Assembly: GCA_025602905.1 (NCBI GenBank)
Contig: JAHLKI010000028.1
Span: 248,001 to 312,000 of the forward strand
DNA length: 64,000 nucleotides
Reading direction: 5' to 3'
DNA from: Phlyctochytrium arcticum
Taxonomy: Eukaryota; Chytridiomycota; Chytridiomycetes; Chytridiales; Chytridiaceae
Under the pieces are notes generated by a model, which worked only from the letters and a program-made list of their open reading frames with translations, was not told the origin of the DNA and made no database searches. The position numbers were made by a program, and so were the translations under genes. Of this stretch, positions 55,163 through 64,000 are shown piece by piece (within the stretch, counting starts at the first letter, position 1; each line of letters opens with the position of its first letter).

Positions 55163-55575
55163 CTTGCGCGTGGGTGTGAAGCGTCAATGGCAAATCTTGG
55201 CTTCCGAGGTTACTCTGAGTTCCAGGAAAAGGGTTTCGTGGTTTCCTTCTACTAGATTTTCCAGGTATTGGGCACAGGAGGATCCGCAAATATCGTTGAT
55301 GGACGGCCCCTTTCAGACGGAATCTGCTTCGCGTTGAATGATTGAATTTGGATGATGTGTTGAGGTGGCTGGTGATCACATGAGAAGCCCTAACCGGTCG
55401 TCGCTTGGTCATCCAAGTGCTGTGCCACGGGCGCGTTTCGCCGCTCGCAGGCGCCCAAGATCCATTTTGGCCAAACCTTCCAATAAATAGAGAAACTTGC
55501 CTTGGTAAAGTGGCAAGGGTCTTCTTATAAAAGTCGTCGATAAATTTCCAATGCAATCTCACTTTTAAGTCAAAA

Positions 55576-57645
55576 ATGTCGTTGATCAGTCGCCCGCCGG
55601 CTTTTCCAGCACGCGCTGATCCAATCCCCATTGTGCGCGCAAAGACTGCCTCAGCTCACCGATCGCGGCCACTGTCACATCGGTCGGTTCTTCCGTCGGC
55701 TTTAAATTCATATACATTTTCTGGAAATGGTGCTGCTTCAGCTGAAGCAAGCTCATACCGCGAAGGCTCATGCGTAATCGGAGAGGCAGATCCGGGGGGA
55801 GGAGGACGAGAAATGCCATTACCCGTACCAGATGCCCTGTGTGGCAGCCGCGTGGGTTTGTGCAAACGACCTGCAACTGCAGCTCCTGCTGCCTTAGTAG
55901 AAAGCACCTTGCGGGCGAGACGAGTGGACCGACCCCGGGCAGAGCCTTCCATAACACCACCAGGTCCGCTTGACCCAGAGGACCAAGTACCAAAGAACCA
56001 TTCCGCAAAGGCAACCAAATGTGACCACATGCAAGAAGAAGACGACGAGCCTGCCAACTTCTCGGAGGTCATTCGTACACGCATAACACAAACTCGTGCC
56101 ATGGTTCCCAGCACCGATACATTTTTTGATGATATTTCCGGATGGAGTGAGGCCATGGACGATGAAAATATGACCAATATGCTGGGGGGATCGTCTTACA
56201 GCTATCTGACCTGTGATCTTTTAAATCGAGATACTGAGGAACCTGATGCGGAACTCTTGCAGCGGATGCGCAGACTGACGATGAGGAAACGAAGGGTGCG
56301 GTCTTCGATGCGGCAGGGGTCTGGCGGTAATCCAGCTACTCCCGTCAGTCGCAGCAACCCAGGCTGCTCGGGTGAAGATGACGAATCAGGAGTTGAAAAC
56401 CAGCAGCAAGACCAGCCGGTTTCTGGACACGAGAGAGGGGGGGGCCCTAGTAAGATGGCTGAGAAGCGCCTACCCATTCTCGACACAGAGGCCACATGCT
56501 GTACGGCAACGGGCAACAAGAGACCACCAAGCAGTATACCGTGTACGCAACGACTCAACATTCCTGGTGATGAAGTACAACACGTCCCGCTGAATGCTGC
56601 AATGGGAATGGTGCCGCATATGTCCGACCGTCGTCGACCTGCAACTTCGTTTGGATCCCGCACTGTATGTGAATCGCCAAGTTCAAATGCACAAAAACCT
56701 CCACGCTCAAGCTATGAGCCTTCCGTGTATCCTGCTGCCTCCGAAAATATGGCGAAATTGAGAAGGAAGCTCCTTTCCTCAGCACGGACAAACAACAGGA
56801 GCGTGGGAACATACACTTCGCCTTCCGCGCAGTCTTCTGATGACGGCTTTACTCGACCCAACTCATCCACACCCCAATCATTACCAATGGGGTTTACAGT
56901 TTTGACTGGCAAAAAGTGTTGCTCATCGCCGAGTCTCGGGACATCCCACGACCCGCCATCCTCGCAACAAATCTGGAGAAGTTCTTCCGCCCGGCGCTGG
57001 CGATCAAGTAGTAGTTTAAGCGCGACCGGTTCGCCATCTTCCATGTCAGCTCGCCCCCCTTCTCCTTCCGCGGCGCTACTTCAGCCCGCTCCTAACCCGC
57101 TCACCCTCCCACATATACCAATTCCCCTACATAGTAAGTCTTCCATAATATCACAGGAGATCATCCTCACCGCTGACCAGCAACCAAAGCCGCAATCTTC
57201 CCGACGGTGCACACATCTTAATGGTGTTGACTCCACCTCTGACCTCTCATATTCATGTTTGTCACCCCCCGCGCCAGCCGAGATACCAAAATGGTTTGCC
57301 GAGCGTGGTCCTTCAGATCAGCAGCACCGGTCAGCAACCCTCGACCGTTTTGCTCTTTCTCTCCATGTTAAGGCCCCGATGGCCGCCGCAATAGCAAATA
57401 CGACTGGGGCTCCCGTGGAGTTTGCCACACTGTCGAAAAGCTCACCGGGAGATGAGAAATTCACGATGGGCCTGAATGGCAATGCACCATTTGCAGCTTT
57501 GACGTATGGTAAACAGAGGCATACAGCAATGAATGCTGTTTCCAACATTAATTCTGCTGCTATTCCACCAACGATGTTATTGAAACGGCGGTCGTTTCGT
57601 GACCAAATTGACCTGACCCGCACGTCCAGCAGACAGTGTGTGTGA
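55576..57645 (+). CDS. Large disordered hypothetical protein
   Basis: One uninterrupted 689-codon frame from ATG 55576 (MSLISRPPAFPARADPIP) to 57645. The composition is Ser/Pro/Arg-rich throughout with few hydrophobic clusters, indicating intrinsic disorder. Slightly more structured segments are EEDDEPANFSEVIRTRITQ (about 152-170) and FFDDISGWSEAMDDENMTNML (about 183-205), then basic RRLTMRKRRVRSSMR. There is no recognised domain, signal peptide or membrane span. The length of the open frame, against a background rich in stops elsewhere, supports real coding. Upstream 413 bp separate it from ARP2 on the other strand, so the two probably have divergent promoters. Confidence 0.65.
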   Translation: MSLISRPPAFPARADPIPIVRAKTASAHRSRPLSHRSVLPSALNSYTFSGNGAASAEASSYREGSCVIGEADPGGGGREMPLPVPDALCGSRVGLCKRPATAAPAALVESTLRARRVDRPRAEPSITPPGPLDPEDQVPKNHSAKATKCDHMQEEDDEPANFSEVIRTRITQTRAMVPSTDTFFDDISGWSEAMDDENMTNMLGGSSYSYLTCDLLNRDTEEPDAELLQRMRRLTMRKRRVRSSMRQGSGGNPATPVSRSNPGCSGEDDESGVENQQQDQPVSGHERGGGPSKMAEKRLPILDTEATCCTATGNKRPPSSIPCTQRLNIPGDEVQHVPLNAAMGMVPHMSDRRRPATSFGSRTVCESPSSNAQKPPRSSYEPSVYPAASENMAKLRRKLLSSARTNNRSVGTYTSPSAQSSDDGFTRPNSSTPQSLPMGFTVLTGKKCCSSPSLGTSHDPPSSQQIWRSSSARRWRSSSSLSATGSPSSMSARPPSPSAALLQPAPNPLTLPHIPIPLHSKSSIISQEIILTADQQPKPQSSRRCTHLNGVDSTSDLSYSCLSPPAPAEIPKWFAERGPSDQQHRSATLDRFALSLHVKAPMAAAIANTTGAPVEFATLSKSSPGDEKFTMGLNGNAPFAALTYGKQRHTAMNAVSNINSAAIPPTMLLKRRSFRDQIDLTRTSSRQCV

Positions 57646-57754
57646 CTTAGTATTGCTCGTTTAGAAAGTTTACTACTGGTGCCGTCTATGTACAAAATTT
57701 TGCAGCCTTTTCACTGTACAATCTTTCTATTTATTATTCTGCCACGTTGCGCAG

Positions 57755-60700
57755 TTACACCGTAAAGGCCAGTTGCATCCCATCTAGAGTATTTATGGTG
57801 ACGCGCCTTTCGCCAGTCCATTCAAATTTAATTCCCTCTAATAGCATGGTTGGAGATATCGTAGACACTACAACAGAGATCATTAGGAAAGCTCTGGAAT
57901 CAGTAGCAACTTTACATACCATTTGGTGGTGGACCCAACGAAAATGTTCGGAAACTCTTCATATGTCCGACCCCACCCACACTGGCAAGTGCAGCAACAC
58001 CAGCCGCCCCGCTTGTCGCGCCTCCTGTTGTCAGTGCACCGACCAACGTGCCAAGAAATCCGCCCGAGGGCTGCCAGAACCGGACTGTATTCTCCTCAAT
58101 CGAGAACGTGGCAATCAATTTACCATCTGGAGAAAATGAAAGTGCATTAATTGCTTTTGTATGTCCCTAAAGTTGGAAGTCAGCAATCGCGCTTCTGTAC
58201 GTGGAGAACAAGGAGAATCCCACCTCAAGGACTTGAACTTTGGCTGCAATTCGAACATCGTACACCACTGCAATTCCTTCTGTTGTGCCCACACCCAGAC
58301 GCTGGCTGGCATGATGGAAAGCCACGTTCGAGTACGTTTTGACCAGCTCTGCAAAATTCACGGTGACAATTTGCTGAAGAGCATCGCGTATTTGCGGCTG
58401 ATTTGGATCTAAGCATTTGACAATCGCTTCTACGATACGACCGAGGTGAGGGTATAAAATGATAGGTTTCTTAAAATGTATCATGAGACGAATGAAACTA
58501 TGATCGGATGGATGGAGCATGCTAACCTTAGCAATAAAAAGTCCCAAAAGTTTCAGCCCGCCGGCTCGCTCGGCCGCACTCTTTGAATGCATGAGATCGA
58601 AAGTTAATGTGCTGATGAAAAGCGCGGGATTCACGGTTGCGATCTGCACAAGTGCTTGTCTTGAAGACATGATGACCGCAGGACTAGGCGTATTACTTCC
58701 TGTCCGGCCGGCCTGTGCCGCCTCATTTTGGGGAGTGATTGCTAGTCCGGAGTAATTGATCAGTGTGCGCAGGACGCTTGTCCCATTTACATGGGGCTCC
58801 CAAAGGTTGAATCCGACTCCTAATAACTCAATGGCGGCAATACGATACACGCTGCGCCCTTCTTCTCGTATCAGCAAGTTTAGCGACTCCGCAACGTCTT
58901 TGCACACTCTGAAAAAATAGTTAAACCAGCAATATACGGATATCTGATCTGGTGCGCGGACCTGACGTTGAGAGCATCTGACTGAGTACATCCAAAGATA
59001 CCCAGAATGAGAACCGCCCGCATATTCATTTTAGAACTTCGTTTGGAGATTGGTGGTACTAAGGATATGAGTGAGAATTTAAATATTGCTGCACGCGTGG
59101 TGATCATACTGTGAGCACGCCAATACTCCACTAATGAGTTTTTCTCATCGGTTGTCATGTTGAGAATGGCTGCGGCGAAGAGCGTTCGTGTGACACTCTG
59201 CACTTCCGCTAAAATTTCTGTCAGCTTTACACTGCAGCACACAGCTATCACCACTTACAAATCGGATCTTGCCAGTACTTTGCCATGAACGAGAAGGATG
59301 GATATGCATATTCTTTGCCGACCATAGATGGGAGTGAGGCAGCGAATTGATTTATCACAGCATTCACATCGTCCGCATGGACGTGAGTTCAAGCGGTTGT
59401 TTTAAAGCAAAACGTCTAATCTCACCTTTGCTGGCCTGTAATGCGCGCAAAAGCACCATCAAATTCAACAATCGCGCTGCTGTCACGGTCGGCGATACTT
59501 TCCAAACCACAGCCTCATCCCTCTGGGGAATGAAGATTGAGAGATACCCGTTGGCGCTGATCATTTCGCCGCGTTAGTGATACGAACAAAGAAAGATCCC
59601 AAGTAAACTAACCCTCGCATGCCGAAAGCCACATTCGGACCAGCAGCACTCATCGCCAACTTGTCAACGCAGATCTTATCCAGGTTTTCATCCAAAGTCC
59701 AAGGAAGGAGGGCCGAGCATAAATTTCTGATAACTTCTTGATCAACTGGGTCTGATGTAATGTCATCTCTGGTTTCCTCCTTCGCGACAGGATCCACAGA
59801 TTTAGGCAGAGACGGCGCAGCAGGTGAAGATGGCCGACTCTTAAATATGTCCATTATGTTCTGAGAAAAATTTTGGGCGGGAAGTTTAGGAGACGGGGGT
59901 TGCGACCTTGTATTGCCTCCATTCTGTTGTTCCAAGTATAGGGATGTTGTTCTTAGGGGATGATTAGGCTGGTTCCTAGGGTGAGCCGAAGTTGGCGGTG
60001 TTGCAGGTGGAGTAACAGACTGGACACCCGTTATTTCGTTCACGATTCGTTTTGTATTCATTTGGAAAACAAGAATCGATGGTGGGCTCCCCTCAGCTGG
60101 AAAAATCGGAAAAGCTGAAATGTTTTTGCGCATGTTCGCGTGGCGATATGCCATTGTGTAGTCGGTACAGCTTTTAGAGATCCATTAATTAGGTCAAATT
60201 CTTCTTGGCTTACAAGCATAAAATTTACCTGACTTGGCCGTCGCAAGTGCCAAGGATGTCTTCTGCATTGATTCCAGTGACTATACGGTCGAGATGCCCA
60301 GTCTTTAACTGCCAGATGTATACGGTGTCGTCAATACACTCGACAGCTAAAATGTCATCTAATAGTCGCCAATGAATGGCTTTGACTTGATGCGAATGTC
60401 CGCTTAAACGATAAGATCTGTAAAGGGAGATGTTAAAAATACATCCTCAAAGCGCGCATGGGTGTGGGGACCAACCGTCGAAGGTCTTCCAAATCGAGCA
60501 GTGCAACAGAATGGTCGCTCGCGATGGATACAACTGATGCTTTCAGTCGAGATGCGACCACTGGGGGCAACGGAACAAATGCCCGCACGGGCTCAGCATG
60601 ATCGACAAAAGACGATAATAGTTGGCCATTGCTGCATATATATCGTTAAAGACTTTCGTAAGGGTGGGTGTTTAGCGCCTTCCACATACTCTAAATTCCA

Positions 60701-62666
60701 TATTTTGACCGAGCAGTCGATTCCCCCACTCAAAATGACATTTCGACCGCCAGCTTCTCGACTGGTTGGGGAGTACAAGGTTGTAACAGCCCCGTGATGT
60801 CCTTGAAGCCTGAAAATTTCTTGTTTGTCACAGTCGCTCCTGCGCTGCAATGCTCGGGATATTGGATACACTTTGATTAACCCGTCCGCTAGCAAAAAAA
60901 AAAAGGTTAGTAGACATGTAGATACCAAGAGATTGATGCGCATACCAAAGCCAAATGCGACCAATCGATTGTTCACGCATGTTACAGAAGTTGGTTCTTG
61001 GTCGAAGGGTTGCTGCTGCAAAGGCCACATGTCGGTCAATGTTGTTTCTAATGAGTCAACAGTAAGCTTCAACCAAAAAGTACGGGTCGATAGGTCTAAC
61101 CATTATCTGGACATGACCGAAATGCTCCCGATGGTTGCTGCGACATCACAGCTCTGGATTCCTTGAGCTGTTTTGCTTGTAAAGACGCTTGAAAATGCCA
61201 CTCTTTTATTTCTCCGCTTTCGCCAAATGCCAACATTCCGTGTTTTCCATCATGAGAATAGTGGCAAAAAGAAAAGTTCGACTTCTCGGTGCTATCCTGA
61301 GCACAACTGAAATTTGCAATAGTGCTGGCAACCCTGCAAAATTTCTGTAAATAATTTGCGAGTGTACTCGGTTCTGGTGATGTTACCCATTCGCCTGTAC
61401 AGATCCGAGCTTCCGCGCAAAGGAAGCCAAGCCGTCTCTCTCGAAAAGGACGACAGCCTCAGACGGTATGGCGCCCATACTCGAAGTGAAAAAGTCGTTC
61501 GGATCCCCCAGATAGAAGATATAAGCCTCTTCGGTGTTCCACAAGAGGAATGTTAATGACGAAAGGAAGCGGCCACCTTTCCAAGGCCGGAGACCGGTCA
61601 AGGCAGGTATTCTGGTCATCTGATTGATGCGCTCAGGGGTATACATCAAAATCTACGATGTAAGGCAGGTTAAGACCATTTTCAACATTCGACCTCACTG
61701 CCATTTGGCCATACCGAGCAATACGTCTGCTGAACAAACATAACAAAGCGCCTATCATATTTGTTGATTTCCATGTAAGCGTCCGGCAAAACAGCATGGG
61801 CCTCAAGCTTATGCCGTGCTTCCGGAGAGAAGGCCAGACTTTGTTCATCAAAGGCCACCACATGTATGTCTCCATTGACGGTTGCTGCAACGACTCTGTC
61901 AACATATTTATTTTCTAAACAAAATCGACAAATTGTTAGCAGAGATGAAACATGAAGTAACGCTTATAACACTCTTACCTGTCGGATATAGGCATAAAGA
62001 GACCACCCAGTTGCTGAACGGATTGATCGTCTTAACCACCTAATCCCTCCGTTAGTACCCGTACGATAAGTCTCAGTACCTCCTATTACTCACATGCAAG
62101 GAACTGGCATCAAGTATTGATTGATTGCTGGAGTATCCTGTGCATATAACATACTTTCCAGAAGTTGTCATCTATCGGCCCTCCAAATTTAATGACATCT
62201 GTGTGGACCGACGTCAGCCCTATCTATACCTTCCCACCTTCACGCCCGTAATGGTTCCGGCAAAGGCTTCCGCATTCGCTTGCAAGCACCGTCCGTCAAA
62301 GAGATCCCACATGATAACCTCCCCATCTTCCGAGGCTGTAAAGATGATGTTTTCTCCCGACGCGACGCCTTCCACCTCAATCTTGCCCAAAGTTATGGCA
62401 GTAACTTGAGACTTGTGCCCGCATAGCATCACCTTGGGCTGTGCAATGATATTCATTCATCAAAATGGGTGTTGGCAAAACATTATCATTGGCGAGTTTA
62501 CCTGCCATTGCCCGGCCTGGTTCCTCCGAAAAGTCCATACAATGCCCGAGTTTGTCCCCAGTACAATGGTCTTGCCGTCCTCGGCGGATACAACGGTCGA
62601 TATTTCACAGGCAGTGGCAAACGGAGAGGAAAGCCAGCTTGCCACCGGTAGTATCAGGGAAGTCAT
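57755..62666 (-). CDS. WDR7/rabconnectin-3 beta-like WD40 protein
   Basis: A multi-exon gene (about 20 exons) from ATG 62666 to the stop at 57755. Exon 1 is 62502-62666, exon 2 ends at 62438. N-terminal WD repeats: LCGHKSQVTAITLG, IIFTASEDGEVIMWD, then GHHGAVTTLYSP, VILSGGIDCSVKIWNLE, VVSIASDHSVALLDLEDL, GHSHQVKAIHWRLLDDIL, VYIWQLKTGHLDRIVTG. That succession matches WDR7. The middle is a Pro/Ser linker (residues near 59850-59990). The C-terminal helical-repeat region contains VYRIAAIELLGVGFNLWEPHV, followed by the last repeats (GTTEGIAVVYDVR, LSFSPDGKLIATFSIEENTVRFWQ). In animals WDR7 pairs with DMXL proteins to regulate the V-ATPase on vesicles; Dikarya have only the RAVE complex. Exon borders in the middle were not all resolved. 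Confidence 0.82.
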
Positions 62667-63055
62667 GTTCACAAAATTTGATGCAGGCTGGCCGATCCAG
62701 CTTTTCCTCGCGGCGAGTTCCGCTTGCTGATGACACTCACGGATGACACTCGCTCGGCTTGGGAGCTCTCATCGATCCTACCCATATATACTTTGCACTG
62801 GCACTTATCAAAAGAGCTTGAATAGACGTTGGTATATGGATTACTATTTTCCAGCGCATCTCATATACAAATTTGCTCACAGAATTTCTAGTCACTTATG
62901 TGCAAATGCGAACCCACACACTGACTTCAAAGGAGATGAATCAAATCGCATCTGGGGTTCAGTAAAACAAAATTGTATACACAGCGCTGGATGCGCTTGC
63001 TATCAATGGGAACAGATGGATGGTGCAGAAAAAAGGACAATAATTTAATGGAAAC
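62667..63055. other. Intergenic, WDR7-like 5' side and helicase 3' end
   Basis: Promoter of the WDR7-like gene; no additional gene seen. Confidence 0.45.
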
Positions 63056-64000
63056 CTAATAACGATACAGATCATTGGAGTTGGCAGCTTCCACTAATGC
63101 TGCAATCTCTCGTATAAGCATAGATCCCAGCTGCTCCATACGTTTCCGCTCTTCCGCATCAATAGACTTTCTCGAGTTGGCCCTTGATTGCGCCCAAAAC
63201 ACCCATGTCAAATATTTTTCCATCCACATTTTGAGTTCCTGCAACACGCGTAAATGATACACGCTGGGAACCCGAATCTGAAGCCAATCGTCAACCCAGA
63301 AGGCGGGCTTGTCCAGTTCAGTGGTGTCTCGCACTACAGTCTGCGGATCCGCGAAAAGGACCAGCGCGATTGGATCTACTCGGGTGGTACTTCGCATATA
63401 CAGGGCGCCATCTACTCGCTGCTTGTCCTGGAAGGCCAAAATTCGGGGGGGTAAGGGGGGAGGAGCCGCTCCGGTTGGTACATCGAGCGAGGCAGTGTCA
63501 TCATTATCGTCGGGGATAGTGTCATAGTCAAATACATCTGAGTTAGAGGCTGATCCTGGGGCGCAGCGACCATTGGACGGACCAGCCTGTAAGGCCTTGT
63601 CAGCACTAACAACTCCTTTCCAGCTGTTGACGCTGCTACCGGTCAGTCGCAACACACGCTCATACCGTGATCGGTATTCGTCTTTCGCAGTGACCTCCGC
63701 GATATTGGGGTACAATGCCCCGCCAAGAATAGCGCGCACCATCCCAGCGTTGTTCGCGTGGATATTCCTCTCGGCCCCGCCAAGCTGGGCGGTACTTCGT
63801 GGGCCATGAGCCCGCTGTCTTGATACAAAGCCAGCATCCTCCAAGCTGCGCACCAGCTGTTGTCGGGCACGCTCAATATTTGCCATACTGTTGTAATGGA
63901 GATAATTGGTTCGGGCAAAGTCTTTTGCTTCAGGAATGAAAGAGCGGGAGCCTAAGCCTCCTGCTTCTGCCACGCTTTTCCATGCTGAGAACGCGGCAAG
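63056..64000 (-). CDS. DExH-box RNA helicase, C-terminal part (DHX29/DHX57-like), 5' end beyond window
   Basis: An open frame runs without a stop from 63056 through the right edge (AAFSAWKSVAEAG at the end). The C-terminal helicase-associated and OB-fold region of DEAH/RHA helicases is recognisable: a helical segment YLHYNSMANIERARQQLVRSL, then NNAGMVRAILGGALYPNIAEV, an insert rich in Asp/Ser/Pro (about 63440-63550), TTRVDPIALVLFADPQTV, and WVDDWLQIRVPSVYHLRVL. This order and wording fit the DHX29/DHX36/DHX57 subgroup. The catalytic helicase domains lie outside the window. Confidence 0.75.
   Translation of the reverse strand, partial: LAAFSAWKSVAEAGGLGSRSFIPEAKDFARTNYLHYNSMANIERARQQLVRSLEDAGFVSRQRAHGPRSTAQLGGAERNIHANNAGMVRAILGGALYPNIAEVTAKDEYRSRYERVLRLTGSSVNSWKGVVSADKALQAGPSNGRCAPGSASNSDVFDYDTIPDDNDDTASLDVPTGAAPPPLPPRILAFQDKQRVDGALYMRSTTRVDPIALVLFADPQTVVRDTTELDKPAFWVDDWLQIRVPSVYHLRVLQELKMWMEKYLTWVFWAQSRANSRKSIDAEERKRMEQLGSMLIREIAALVEAANSNDLYRY

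Overview
This is nuclear DNA of a fungus. Genes are dense, lie on both strands, and are split by short GT-AG introns (about 50-90 nt). The gene content is a core fungal housekeeping set (ALA synthase, SKP1, ATP synthase OSCP, histidinol-phosphate aminotransferase, mitochondrial L16, ARP2, proteasome beta-6, SF3B4, a GCR1_C-domain protein). A WDR7/rabconnectin-3-beta-like gene, a SH3-WW-PH-RhoGAP gene, a DIRS-type retroelement and a fossil of a viral-type D5 primase-helicase point to an early-diverging zoosporic lineage (a chytrid-like fungus) rather than Dikarya. That placement is inference.

Layout. Positions 1-7,900 are an accessory, decayed zone. It holds the end of an unknown gene at the left edge, a complete DIRS-like tyrosine-recombinase retrotransposon (556-5,082; identical 134-bp inverted terminal repeats plus an internal complementary region, but two apparent frame breaks), a broken gene of an uncharacterised family, a broken D5-type primase-helicase, and a direct repeat flanking both. 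From 8,099 to about 17,000 come ribosomal protein eL8, a poorly understood stretch with a duplicated exon-like unit, a small two-exon ORF, HEM1 with four Cys-Pro heme motifs, and a secreted/one-TM protein with a cytoplasmic SH3 domain. From 18,299 to 25,286 there are three paralogous proteinase-K-type subtilases in tandem on the minus strand, all with the same first intron.

The rest (26,771-64,000) is ordinary core genome: SMP3-type GPI mannosyltransferase 4 (11 exons resolved), a GCR1_C-domain protein, a BMT5-like rRNA methyltransferase with a duplicated basic tail, a long coiled-coil protein, a multi-pass membrane protein, SKP1, SF3B4 sharing a 166-bp divergent promoter with a FAF1/C1orf131-like SSU-processome factor, HIS5, ATP5, MRPL16, a SH3-WW-PH-RhoGAP protein with a 10-nt microexon, PRE7, ARP2, a large disordered protein, WDR7-like, and the C-terminal part of a DHX29/57-type RNA helicase running off the right edge.

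Exon coordinates were worked out by hand from splice signals, reading-frame continuity and family similarity. No database search was possible. The most interesting material is the DIRS element, the endogenous D5 fossil with its flanking repeat and companion gene family, and the subtilase cluster.
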